This document shows, in pieces, positions 38,615-47,599 of a stretch of DNA of 64,000 nucleotides (position 1 is the first letter of the stretch; each line of letters starts with the position of its first letter). Source of the stretch: Rhodoferax sediminis (GTDB lineage Bacteria > Pseudomonadota > Gammaproteobacteria > Burkholderiales > Burkholderiaceae_C). The translations under genes and the position numbers were made by a program. The stretch is from positions 2,307,001 through 2,371,000 of the forward strand of contig NZ_CP035503.1 of assembly GCF_006970865.1 (NCBI RefSeq), read 5' to 3'. The notes under the pieces were generated by a model. It had not been told where the DNA came from. It worked only from the letters and a program-made list of their open reading frames with translations, and did not search any database.

Positions 38615-39217
38615 ATGTTTTCATTAAAAAGCATCCGTGTCGTAGCGATCGTTTTGGCCTTTTCCGGGAGCTTGTTTGCCCTGCAGGCAAAGGCAGACCC
38701 CGTTGTCACCTACACCTGGACGACGACCAGCCAGGGTTTCGGACAACATGTGGACCAACCGTCATCGGCCACATTTGACGCAAGCCTAAGCGCCGTTCAA
38801 AGCGGGAAAATAACCGCGAACGATATTTCAAACATCCAGCTGTTCTATCCTGGACTGACATTCAACAATTCCGTGGTGAGCACATTCGGCTTCGATTTTG
38901 GCGCCTATGTCAATCCAGTTACCGGCGCTCTGGTTTTTCACGACGATCAGCAAGGACTGGCGCTGATCGCTTTTGCGGGTGCTTCCATCAACGACGCAAC
39001 CACTTTTCTGTCGATCACATTCGACAACCCGGTGTCGAACGCTGTCAAAGACCAGTTCAATGCGCTCAATAACGGCAGTGCCTTCGCCGGCTTTCCCACT
39101 GCCGGCTTTTGGACCGCGACCTTGCCCGTGGGCAACAGTGTCCCCGAACCGGGCTCTTTGGCTTTGCTAGGTTTGGGCATTCTGGGGATTGCCGCAATAC
39201 GCCGGCGCAAGCAATAA
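38615..39217 (+). CDS. PEP-CTERM sorting-signal protein
   Basis: 200 residues. A signal peptide (SIRVVAIVLAFSGSLFALQAKA) with cleavage near DPVVTYTW precedes a beta-rich extracellular part of about 140 residues. The C-terminal tripartite sorting signal is VPEPGSLALLGLGILGIAAIRRRKQ: PEP motif, hydrophobic helix, basic tail. Such proteins are processed by an exosortase (EpsH/XrtA) and are tied to exopolysaccharide export. Neither exosortase nor EPS genes are in the window. The body has no domain I can name. GC is lower than in the surroundings. Confidence 0.88.
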   Translation: MFSLKSIRVVAIVLAFSGSLFALQAKADPVVTYTWTTTSQGFGQHVDQPSSATFDASLSAVQSGKITANDISNIQLFYPGLTFNNSVVSTFGFDFGAYVNPVTGALVFHDDQQGLALIAFAGASINDATTFLSITFDNPVSNAVKDQFNALNNGSAFAGFPTAGFWTATLPVGNSVPEPGSLALLGLGILGIAAIRRRKQ

Positions 39218-39331
39218 GTTTGTTTTTGGCCCTCGCCGGAATCCCGGGATTTGAGAGCTCGCTCCCCGTTGCCCAGTAACCGCGGCGGTGCGCGTTGCGA
39301 GCGAGCCATTGGGCGAGTCCCATGAATAGCC

Positions 39332-39901
39332 TTAATGCACCGCGACAGCGGCGGCATCCGCACCCGACTGCAACGGGCCGAGCGGATTGTTCTGTTGCTC
39401 GATCCGGTCGGTATAGGCTTGCCCCGCAAAGTTGCGAAACAGCACGGTATCGCCGCTGATCACAATCAATGCGTCAAACCACCACCCGGTCACCTTCGTG
39501 GTACGGCGAACGTTCAAAAAGTCCAGCCAGAAACTGCCTTCGCGCTGGCGATGTTGCCGCTCAAAATGAAACTGGTAGCCGCGGCAGGTGGTTTGCGCCT
39601 CGATGCACTGGCGGATGCCGGGGTCGAGTTTGGCGAGGGGTACGCCCGGATTGGGCACCAGTCGCCCCACAATCTCGGGGTAGGGAATCAGCGTGACATT
39701 GCGCCCGTCGACCGGGTCGAACCCGATGTTCTTGAGTTCAGAGGTGCGCGTCTGCAGAGCCACGATCCGCTGCGCCGCCGCTGCAGCTTCTTCGAAACTG
39801 GCGAAACCCGCGGGTGTATCGGTGCTGGCTCGCGGCAACAGCGAGGAACAGGCACAAAGCGCCGCGCAGGAAAGCGCGAGGAAGAGGGGACGGTATCTCA
39901 T
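39332..39901 (-). CDS. Putative lipoprotein of unknown function
   Basis: 189 residues. MRYRPLFLALSCAALCACSS is a lipoprotein signal with Cys in the lipobox. The mature part (ASFEEAAAAAQRIVALQTRTSELKNIGFDPVDGRNVTLIPYPEIVGRLVPNP...) has several conserved-looking Gly/Pro/Trp positions and two further Cys (IRQCIEAQTTCRGYQFHF). I recognise no named domain. The ATG at 39901 was chosen for the signal peptide; the open frame extends to 39964. Confidence 0.7.
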   Translation of the reverse strand: MRYRPLFLALSCAALCACSSLLPRASTDTPAGFASFEEAAAAAQRIVALQTRTSELKNIGFDPVDGRNVTLIPYPEIVGRLVPNPGVPLAKLDPGIRQCIEAQTTCRGYQFHFERQHRQREGSFWLDFLNVRRTTKVTGWWFDALIVISGDTVLFRNFAGQAYTDRIEQQNNPLGPLQSGADAAAVAVH

Positions 39902-40092
39902 GAAACAAAATTGTCCCCTGGCGGTCCCGTTGCTGGCCTGATCCTGGTCAACAACCTCGCACATTGCTCGATCGGCATCAACACCTCATGATTGCAAATG
40001 TCCATCCCATCCTGCCATCATTTTGCGTGGGCACACACCGCGCAAGCCTCGAGGCAGGACGCGCCGCGGGGCACATGCCACACGACAGTCCC

Positions 40093-40815
40093 TCAGTATC
40101 CGCCGGCCAGTGACCGGACCGCCCCCTCCTCTGCGGGCACGATCCGTCCGGCTTCAATATTGATGCGCCGCTCGCAGCGCTCGGCAATGCCGCGGTCGTG
40201 CGTCACCAGCACCAGCGTCGTGCCCAGTTCGCGGTTCAGGTCGAACATCAACGCCATGATGGTCTCGCCGGTGGCGAAGTCGAGGCTGCCGGTGGGCTCG
40301 TCGGCCAGCAGAACGGCCGGCTGCACGACAAAGGCGCGGGCCAGCGCCACGCGCTGCTGTTCGCCGCCGCTCAGGACCTTGGGGTAGTGGCCCAGGCGCT
40401 GCGACAGGCCCACGCGCGCCAGCATCTCGGTGGCGGCACGGCGCGAGTCCTTGCGCCCGGCCAGCTCCAGCGGCAGCATCACGTTTTCCAGCGCCGACAG
40501 GTTGCCCATCAACTGAAAGCTCTGGAACACAAAGCCGGCCTTTTGCGCGCGCAGCGCGGCGCGCTCGTCCTCGTCCAGCGCAAACAGGTCCTGCCCGTCC
40601 AGCCGCACGGTGCCGCGCGTGGGCGTATCCAGGCCGGCGATGATGGACAGAAGCGTGCTCTTGCCCGAGCCCGAGGCGCCGACAATTGCTGCGGTCTCGC
40701 GCGGTGCCAGCGAGAAATCAATATCGCGCAAAATGTCGAGGGTACCGGTCGAGTCGGTCACTGATTTGAAGAGATGCTCGACGGAAATAATGGCGGAGCC
40801 GGACACGGTGGACAT
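40093..40815 (-). CDS. ybbA: ABC transporter ATPase, YbbA/LolD type
   Basis: 240 residues. Walker A GASGSGKST is at 46-54, the signature LSGGEQQRVALARAF near 156, and Walker B LLADEPTGSLD follows, all matching the MacB/LolD/YbbA group. It is divergent from tesA, the usual place of YbbA. YbbA pairs with the large permease YbbP, which is not seen here. The open frame extends far upstream through the antisense of tesA, but homology starts a few residues after the ATG at 40815. Confidence 0.88.
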   Translation of the reverse strand: MSTVSGSAIISVEHLFKSVTDSTGTLDILRDIDFSLAPRETAAIVGASGSGKSTLLSIIAGLDTPTRGTVRLDGQDLFALDEDERAALRAQKAGFVFQSFQLMGNLSALENVMLPLELAGRKDSRRAATEMLARVGLSQRLGHYPKVLSGGEQQRVALARAFVVQPAVLLADEPTGSLDFATGETIMALMFDLNRELGTTLVLVTHDRGIAERCERRINIEAGRIVPAEEGAVRSLAGGY

Positions 40816-40830
40816 GAAGGATTTGAAGTT

Positions 40831-41490
40831 TTGATTCGAAGACACTTTATCGCGGCGGCCGCCGGGCTCTGGGCCATGGGGGCTTGGGCCGCCCAGAACA
40901 AGCCACGCGGGCCGGCCGCACATGGTGCCACACCCAAGACCATTCTGGTGCTGGGCGACAGCCTGAGCGCCGAGTATGGCCTGCCGCGCGGCAGCGGCTG
41001 GGTCGCCCTGCTGCAAAAGCGCCTGGCGGCTGAAAAAATCCCGGCAACCGTGCAAAACGCCAGCATCAGCGGCGAGACCACCTCGGGCGGGCGCTCGCGG
41101 CTGGCCGCGCTGCTTGCCGCCGACAAGCCCGGCATCGTGATTCTGGAGCTCGGCGCCAACGATGCGCTGCGTGGCCTGCCGCTGGCCATGACGCGGGACA
41201 ACCTGAACCAGATGACGCAGGCCGCGCAAAAGGCCGGTGCGAAGGTGCTGCTGCTCGGCATGCAGGTGCCACCGAACTACGGCAGCGACTACGCCAACCA
41301 CTTTGCCGCGACCTTTGGCCAGGTCGCCCGGGCCAACAAGGCGGCGCTGGTGCCGTTTTTGCTCAAGGGCGTTGCCGACGCGCCCAATGCCGCGCAGCTG
41401 TTCCAGAGCGACCGCATCCACCCCATCGCCGCGGCCCACCCGACTCTGCTGAACAACGTTTGGCCCGAACTGAAGAAGTTGCTCAAGTGA
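40831..41490 (+). CDS. tesA: SGNH esterase/lysophospholipase TesA (arylesterase)
   Basis: 219 residues. An N-terminal signal peptide (RRHFIAAAAGLWAMGAWA, with a twin-Arg start) precedes a GDSL hydrolase. Block I is ILVLGDSLSAEYGL with the nucleophile Ser, block II has Gly in SISGETTSGG, block III is LELGANDALRG, and block V is DRIHP with the catalytic Asp and His. TesA-like enzymes act as periplasmic thioesterase, arylesterase and lysophospholipase. The TTG at 40831 is only 15 bases from the divergent ybbA start. Its stop overlaps the mnmH start by 4 bases. Confidence 0.88.
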   Translation: MIRRHFIAAAAGLWAMGAWAAQNKPRGPAAHGATPKTILVLGDSLSAEYGLPRGSGWVALLQKRLAAEKIPATVQNASISGETTSGGRSRLAALLAADKPGIVILELGANDALRGLPLAMTRDNLNQMTQAAQKAGAKVLLLGMQVPPNYGSDYANHFAATFGQVARANKAALVPFLLKGVADAPNAAQLFQSDRIHPIAAAHPTLLNNVWPELKKLLK

Positions 41491-42548
41491 ACGTCAAACA
41501 CGTATCGGCGGCTGACGCCATCGCCCAGCTCAACGCCTACAGCGCCGTGATAGATGCGCGCAGCGAAGACGAATACCTGGAGGACCATTTGCCCGGCGCC
41601 GTGAACTGGCCTTCGCTCAACAACGAAGAGCGCCGGCTGATCGGCACCATTTACACGCAGGTCAATCCGTTCGAGGCGAAAAAGCGCGGTGCGGCGCTGG
41701 TGGCGGCGAATATCGCGCGCCATATCGAGCGCGAGCTGCTGGACAAGCCCAAGACCTGGCAGCCGCTGATCTATTGCTGGCGCGGCGGCAAGCGCAGCAA
41801 CGCCCTGGCGCTGGTGCTGGGCGAGATCGGCCTGCGCGTGGCGGTGATCGAAGGCGGCTACAAGGCCTTTCGCGGTGCCGTGCTGGCCAGCCTGCCCGAG
41901 CTGGCCCCCAGCCTGTCGTATCGCGTGATCTGCGGCCCTACCGGATCCGGCAAGACGCGGTTGCTGCAGGCGCTGGCCCAGGCCGGTGCGCAGGTGCTGG
42001 ACCTCGAAGCGCTGGCCAGCCACCGCAGCTCGGTGCTGGGACAGATTCCGGGCCAGCCCCAGCCATCGCAAAAGCGCTTTGACAATCTGGTATGGAATGC
42101 GCTACGCCAGTTCGACCCGGCGCGCCCGGTGTTTATCGAGAGCGAGAGCAAGAAGGTCGGCAACCTGGCCATCCCCGACAGCCTGATGCTGGCCATGCGC
42201 GCCAGCCCCTGCCTGGACCTGCAGCTGTCGGACGACGAGCGCGTGGCGCTGCTGCTCGAAGACTACGATTTCTTCGTGCAGGACACGGCCCTGTTTTGCG
42301 ACCGGCTGGACGCCCTGGTCGAGCTGCGCGGCAAGGCCCTGGTGCAGACCTGGAAGGGCAAAGTGCACACCGGCCAGATCGAAGCCGTGGTGCGTGAACT
42401 ACTCACGACGCATTACGACCCGGGCTATGCGCGCTCGATACAGCGCAACTTCAGCCAGTACGGAACTTCAAAAAAGATAGCGGCCAGCGACCGCTCTGCG
42501 GGGGCTATGGGTCAATTGGCTCGCCAGATCCTGGCGGAGAGCACATGA
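41487..42548 (+). CDS. mnmH: tRNA 2-selenouridine synthase MnmH
   Basis: 353 residues. The N-terminal rhodanese domain has DARSEDEYLEDHLPGAVNWPSLNNEER and the active loop YCWRGGKRSNALALVL (Cys near residue 97). The C-terminal part has a P-loop GPTGSGKTRLLQAL near 150, then LDLEALASHRSSVLG and FIESESKKVGNLAIP. It exchanges sulfur for selenium at U34 of some tRNAs, needing selenophosphate. Start GTG 41487 overlaps the tesA stop (GTGA). The last 25 residues lie largely in a copy of the dispersed repeat. Confidence 0.92.
   Translation: MNVKHVSAADAIAQLNAYSAVIDARSEDEYLEDHLPGAVNWPSLNNEERRLIGTIYTQVNPFEAKKRGAALVAANIARHIERELLDKPKTWQPLIYCWRGGKRSNALALVLGEIGLRVAVIEGGYKAFRGAVLASLPELAPSLSYRVICGPTGSGKTRLLQALAQAGAQVLDLEALASHRSSVLGQIPGQPQPSQKRFDNLVWNALRQFDPARPVFIESESKKVGNLAIPDSLMLAMRASPCLDLQLSDDERVALLLEDYDFFVQDTALFCDRLDALVELRGKALVQTWKGKVHTGQIEAVVRELLTTHYDPGYARSIQRNFSQYGTSKKIAASDRSAGAMGQLARQILAEST
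42470..42522 (+). repeat. Dispersed short repeat copy at the 3' end of mnmH
   Basis: AAAAAAGATAGCGGCCAGCG, then ACCGCTCTGCGGGGGCTATG. The ATAGCxGCCxxCGC and GGGCTA parts match the family. It encodes most of the C-terminal tail of MnmH. Confidence 0.65.
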
Positions 42549-42603
42549 ACGAGCAGTTTGAGCCAGTAGCTCAAACAGGGGCTCGTGAAGATGCAGAAAA
42601 GAC

Positions 42604-42795
42604 TCAGGACCGGGCCGGCGTGCCCGGCGTTTGACCGGTCGCGTCGCTGGACGACGTTGAATCATCCTGCTGCGCATCGCCTTGCGCAGGGTCGCCGACC
42701 TTGCGGCCAGCCTTGGCCTTGAGCTTGTCTTCTTTCTTGCGCTTTTTGGCCAGCTCTTTCTGGCGCTTTTCGTATCCGTAATTAGGTGTAGCCAA
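42604..42795 (-). CDS. Small lysine-rich protein of unknown function
   Basis: 63 residues. The first half is very basic (MATPNYGYEKRQKELAKKRKKEDKLKAK); the second is Asp/Ser/Thr/Gln-rich and low in complexity. No signal or membrane segment. Similar short basic proteins starting NYGYEKRQKELAKK are, to my knowledge, common as hypothetical genes in this group, which supports a real gene. Convergent with mnmH. AGAGAACC precedes the ATG. Confidence 0.65.
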   Translation of the reverse strand: MATPNYGYEKRQKELAKKRKKEDKLKAKAGRKVGDPAQGDAQQDDSTSSSDATGQTPGTPARS

Positions 42796-42866
42796 GGTTC
42801 TCTTTCAATAGGTGGATGTCACTTTAACAGTTTGAGGTGCAAGCATGAACGCATGGGGCGGATATT

Positions 42867-44072
42867 TCAAGCCATCGCCTGCAGGGCCTGCGCCAGATCG
42901 GCCTGCAGATCGGCCACGGCCTCCAGGCCGATGGCAAAGCGCACCAGGGTGCCGCGCGCCAGATGGGCCGGCCACGCGGTGCGCATGCTCTCCAGCTCGT
43001 AAGGCACCACCAGGCTGATCGGTCCGCCCCAGCTGTAGCCCAGCTTGAACAGCCGGAGCGCATCGCAAAAGGCGTCCACCTGGGCGCTGCCGTAGCGCGC
43101 ATCGATCAGCACGCTGAACAGGCTGGCGGCGCCGCCAGCTTCATGGCGGCACAGCGCGCGCCAGTGCTCGTGCCCCGGACTGCCCGGCAGCGCCGGGTGC
43201 AGCACCTGGGCGAACTCGGGGCGGGCCTGGCACCAGAGTGCCAGTTCGCGCGCTGCCGCGTCCTGCGCCCCGTAGCGCAACTCGATGCTGGGCAGGGAGC
43301 GCAGCACCGTCTCGGTGTCGTTGGCCGCCACACCCAGCCCCAGCCGCATGTGGGTAAGCTTGATTTTCATGTGCAGCGCGGGCTCGCGCGTGACAATGCT
43401 GCCCATCAGCACGTCGCCGCCGCCGCTGGGGTATTTGGTCAACGCCTGCACCGAGATGTCGACCGCCAGGCTGCCGCTCCCGTCACCGTCCAGATCGAAC
43501 GGCCGAAAGGCCAGGCCCGCGCCCCAGGTGTTGTCCAGCGCCGCCGTCACCTTGTGCTGGCGGCAGATGCGCACCTGCTCCCTCAGATCCGGGAATTCCA
43601 GGGTCACCGAGCCTGCGGCCTCCAGCCACACGAGCCGGGTTTTCGCGCTGATTTTTTGTGCCAGATCGGCTGGGTTCATCGCGTCATAAAACTGGTGCGT
43701 GATGCCCCAGGCCATCAGCTCGCCTTCGGCCAGTGTCTTGTTGGGGCCATAGGCGTTGTCGGGGATCAGCACCTCGTCACCGGTTTTGAGCAGCGCCAGC
43801 GCCACGTTGGCAATCGCCGCCAGGCCGCTGGGCACGAGCAGGCATTGCAGGCCGCCTTCGAGCGTGCACAGGCGCTCTTCCAGCAAAAACGTGGTGGGCG
43901 TTCCGTGCAGGCCGTAGGTGTAGCCCGACTTGTCTTTCCACTCGCGCGTGCGCATGGCCGCGACATTCGCGAAAAACACCGTGGAGGCCTTGTGGATGCC
44001 CGGCTGCGGCGCGGCAAAGCCTTCGGGCGGGGAATAGGGATGATGAATCAGCCGGGTGGAAATTTCGCTCAT
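42867..44072 (-). CDS. metC: Cystathionine beta-lyase
   Basis: 401 residues, a PLP enzyme of the Cys/Met metabolism group. Visible are YGLHGTPTTFLLEERLCTLEGGLQCLLVPSGLAAIANVALALL, DNTWGAGLAFRPFDLD, and the PLP Lys motif LTKYPSGGGDVLMGSIV. The absence of a Gly-rich gamma-synthase pattern and the short FKLGYSWGGPISLVVP segment fit MetC, which splits cystathionine to homocysteine, pyruvate and ammonia. ATG 44072 was chosen over an upstream TTG. A terminator lies between it and the upstream minus-strand gene, so it has its own promoter. Confidence 0.9.
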   Translation of the reverse strand: MSEISTRLIHHPYSPPEGFAAPQPGIHKASTVFFANVAAMRTREWKDKSGYTYGLHGTPTTFLLEERLCTLEGGLQCLLVPSGLAAIANVALALLKTGDEVLIPDNAYGPNKTLAEGELMAWGITHQFYDAMNPADLAQKISAKTRLVWLEAAGSVTLEFPDLREQVRICRQHKVTAALDNTWGAGLAFRPFDLDGDGSGSLAVDISVQALTKYPSGGGDVLMGSIVTREPALHMKIKLTHMRLGLGVAANDTETVLRSLPSIELRYGAQDAAARELALWCQARPEFAQVLHPALPGSPGHEHWRALCRHEAGGAASLFSVLIDARYGSAQVDAFCDALRLFKLGYSWGGPISLVVPYELESMRTAWPAHLARGTLVRFAIGLEAVADLQADLAQALQAMA

Positions 44073-44089
44073 CGGCAAATGGTAACGCT

Positions 44090-44117
44090 GAAATAAAAAC
44101 GGGAGCCAGGCTCCCGT
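44090..44117 (-). terminator. Rho-independent terminator of the phosphoribosyltransferase gene
   Basis: On the minus strand ACGGGAGCCTGGCTCCCGT (8-base stem, 3-base loop) is followed by TTTTATTT. It lies downstream of the gene ending at 44225 and upstream of metC. Confidence 0.8.
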
Positions 44118-44124
44118 GAAGTGA

Positions 44125-44222
44125 CAAACGCCAACCGCGAACGCCGCGAAGGGCCGCCCCGAGCAAGTTCAGACCCCTCGGGGGGCAGCGCAGCATACGC
44201 AGTGGCAAGCCGTGGGGGCGCT
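44125..44222. repeat. GC-rich intergenic sequence with CCCCTCGGGGGGCAGCGCAG, candidate repeat
   Basis: Short inverted words (CGCCGCGAAGGGCC; CCCCTCGGGG; TGGCAAGCCG) and a composition typical of a second, GC-rich intergenic repeat that I associate with Comamonadaceae genomes. Only one copy is in the window, so repetition is not shown here. Confidence 0.35.
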
Positions 44223-44224
44223 AG

Positions 44225-44749
44225 TTATACGACCCACTTGGCCTGGAGCTGCTCGGGGCTCATGGTGTCGTAGCTTTCAAACGGCTGGTGAATCCACGGG
44301 TTGGTCGGCAAGAATTCGACCGCGTAGTCGGGCGTGAAGCTCGATACCCCCTTGGCCCAAATCACCGCGCTGCGCAGTTCGGTGATCGGCCTGTAATTGT
44401 TTTTGAGCTGATGAATCACAACGTTCAGCGTATGGCCGGTGTCCGCCAGATCGTCCACCAGCAACACCTTGCCGGCAATCTCGCCCCGGGGCGTGGTGAT
44501 GTAGTGCGCGATGTCGAGCTTGCCCTGCTGTGTGCCCGCCTCGGCGCGGTACGAGCTGGTGGACATGATGGCCAGCGGCTTGTCGAAAATGCGCGAGAGG
44601 ATGTCGCCGGGGCGCATGCCGCCGCGCGCCAGGCACAGGATGGTGTCGAACTGCCAGCCCGACTGGTGCACCTTGATGGCCAGCTTTTCGATCAGGTTGT
44701 GGTACTCGTCGTAGCTCACGTACAGGTGTTTGCCGTCTTCCGTCAACAT
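44225..44749 (-). CDS. Phosphoribosyltransferase (Gpt/hypoxanthine type)
   Basis: 174 residues. The PRPP-binding motif VLLVDDLADTGHTL lies near residue 96, and an early LARGGMRPGDILSRI loop matches purine phosphoribosyltransferases such as Gpt/XGPRT-like proteins. It probably salvages xanthine, guanine or hypoxanthine to the mononucleotide. It follows purA on the same strand, so purine synthesis and salvage genes are adjacent. The first ATG at 44749 gives a normal length. A clear terminator follows. Confidence 0.88.
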   Translation of the reverse strand: MLTEDGKHLYVSYDEYHNLIEKLAIKVHQSGWQFDTILCLARGGMRPGDILSRIFDKPLAIMSTSSYRAEAGTQQGKLDIAHYITTPRGEIAGKVLLVDDLADTGHTLNVVIHQLKNNYRPITELRSAVIWAKGVSSFTPDYAVEFLPTNPWIHQPFESYDTMSPEQLQAKWVV

Positions 44750-44759
44750 GGGGTATGCT

Positions 44760-44816
44760 CCTGAATTAATAGCTAGAGGCGAATGTCACATAAGGGCTTG
44801 AAGTCGATTCTCTTCC
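44760..44816 (+). repeat. Dispersed short repeat copy between purA and the phosphoribosyltransferase gene
   Basis: TGAATTAATAGCTAGAGGCG, spacer, then ATAAGGGCTTGAAGTCGATT. Matches the ATAGCT...AAGGGCT core. Confidence 0.75.
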
Positions 44817-44828
44817 TGGTTGATGGCC

Positions 44829-46184
<1,356 letters not shown>

Positions 46185-47333
46185 TCAAATAGCTTGCACA
46201 ATCCACTGCCCCGCGGCATGGACCAGCTCGCGGTCGCAGTGGAATTCATCGACGCCGCTCTCATGGCCCGGCAGCACGCAGACCACGGTTTCGCCCCGAC
46301 CGCGCAGGGCCGCGATGGCCGCGCGCAACTCGGGCGCATCACCCCATGGGGCGCGGATGGCCGCACGCAGCGCGCGCGGGGCCACGGCCGCCACCAGTTG
46401 CTTCACATCCAGGCTGAAGCCCACGGCCGGCCGGTTGCGGCCGAACACGGCGCCGACCTCGTCGTAGCGGCCGCCGCGCACCAGCGCGGCGCTGGCATGC
46501 TGCGCATAGATGGCAAAGCGCGCGCCGCTGTAATAGGCGTAGCCGCGCAGGTCGGCGAGATCGAACGTGACGTGCGTGCCCGCCAGGCGGTTCGCAAGCC
46601 ATTTCAGATTTGATAGCGCCTCGCGTAGAGCCGGCGAGGGCTTGAGGGTCTTTTCAGCTTCAATCAGCACGCGTTCATCGCCATACAGCTGCACCAGCGC
46701 CAGCAGGCCTTCGCGCGACGCGGCCGGAAAGGTTTTGGTCAGCGCCGCCAGCTCGCTCGCGTCCTTGGCCGCCAGCGCCGCATGCACCCGGGCCGAGCCG
46801 GCGGCGTCGAGCGGCACGTCCGCGAGCAGCGAACGCACGATCCGGGCGTCGGCCATGTCAACGCTGACGCCCTGCACCTGCGCCGCCTTCAGGCAGTCCA
46901 GCGACAGCAGCAAAATCTCCAGGTCCGCTTCCAGGCCCGCGTGGCCGTAGATTTCGGCACCGAACTGCAGCGGCTCGCGCGTGGCATGCGGCCGGTCGGG
47001 CCGGGTGTGCAGCACCGGACCGCAATAGCACAGACGGGTCACGCCGCTGCGGTTGAGCAAATGCGCGTCGATGCGCGCCACCTGCGATGTGGTGTCGGCG
47101 CGCAGCCCCATCATGCGCCCCGACAGCTGGTCCACCAGCTTGAAGGTTTGCAGATCGAGTGCTTCGCCGGTGCCGGTGAGCAGCGATTCCAGATGCTCCA
47201 GCAACGGCGGCATAACCAGCTCGTAGCCGTAGCCGCGAGCCGTGTCGAGCAGAGAGCGGCGCAGCTCTTCGATGTGCCGGGCCTCGGAAGGCAGAACATC
47301 GGCGATGTAATCCGGCAGGACCCAAGCGGACAT
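46185..47333 (-). CDS. hisZ: ATP phosphoribosyltransferase regulatory subunit HisZ
   Basis: 382 residues, related to histidyl-tRNA synthetase but lacking its anticodon-binding domain. [45 protein letters not shown] is a class II motif 1 region; [28 protein letters not shown] and [12 protein letters not shown] follow. HisZ activates the short-form HisG in histidine synthesis. Residues about 224-243 fall in a dispersed repeat copy. The hisZ-purA pair is typical of the group. Confidence 0.92.
   Translation of the reverse strand: MSAWVLPDYIADVLPSEARHIEELRRSLLDTARGYGYELVMPPLLEHLESLLTGTGEALDLQTFKLVDQLSGRMMGLRADTTSQVARIDAHLLNRSGVTRLCYCGPVLHTRPDRPHATREPLQFGAEIYGHAGLEADLEILLLSLDCLKAAQVQGVSVDMADARIVRSLLADVPLDAAGSARVHAALAAKDASELAALTKTFPAASREGLLALVQLYGDERVLIEAEKTLKPSPALREALSNLKWLANRLAGTHVTFDLADLRGYAYYSGARFAIYAQHASAALVRGGRYDEVGAVFGRNRPAVGFSLDVKQLVAAVAPRALRAAIRAPWGDAPELRAAIAALRGRGETVVCVLPGHESGVDEFHCDRELVHAAGQWIVQAI
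46603..46662 (+). repeat. Dispersed short repeat copy inside hisZ
   Basis: CAGATTTGATAGCGCCTCGC, spacer, then GCGAGGGCTTGAGGGTCTTT. Good match to the ATAGC..C.CGC...AGGGCT...TTT core, antisense to the gene; the hisZ frame stays open. Confidence 0.75.
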
Positions 47334-47392
47334 GAATATTTTGGGAGGCTGTTAAAACAGGGATTTTACCGGGCTTGCCGGCCCGTCCTGCT

Positions 47393-47581
47393 TCACGACA
47401 GCAGCCAGAGCATGAAAAGTCCCGCGGCGATGCTGCACAGGCCGAAAAAACGCAGCTGCCCATCGCGCAGTTGCAGGATTTGCGTGAACATGCGCCGCCA
47501 CGCCGCGGGCGACGCCAACGGCAGCAAGCCCTCGATGACCAGCACCAGGGCAAGCGCCACCCAGAACGTACCGCTGTCCAA
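47393..47581 (-). CDS. DUF2065 family membrane protein
   Basis: 62 residues with two membrane segments: FWVALALVLVIEGLLPLASPAAWRRMFTQI and LRFFGLCSIAAGLFMLWLL. This matches DUF2065, small inner-membrane proteins usually encoded between hflC and hisZ or purA, as here. Function is unknown; the position suggests a link to the HflKC membrane complex. 18 bases separate it from the hflC stop. Confidence 0.85.
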   Translation of the reverse strand: MDSGTFWVALALVLVIEGLLPLASPAAWRRMFTQILQLRDGQLRFFGLCSIAAGLFMLWLLS

Positions 47582-47599
47582 GGCCCGGGCGTCCGCGGC

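Noticed and set aside
39965..40092. Minus-strand Cys-rich stretch (SCLEACAVCAH) resembling a four-helix copper-binding protein
   Set aside because: Too short, with stop codons close by; the spacing of Cys does not clearly match the family. Probably chance.
44125..44222. Possible attenuator for metC
   Set aside because: The hairpin with T-run is oriented and placed as a terminator for the upstream phosphoribosyltransferase gene. No leader ORF or alternative hairpin is evident.
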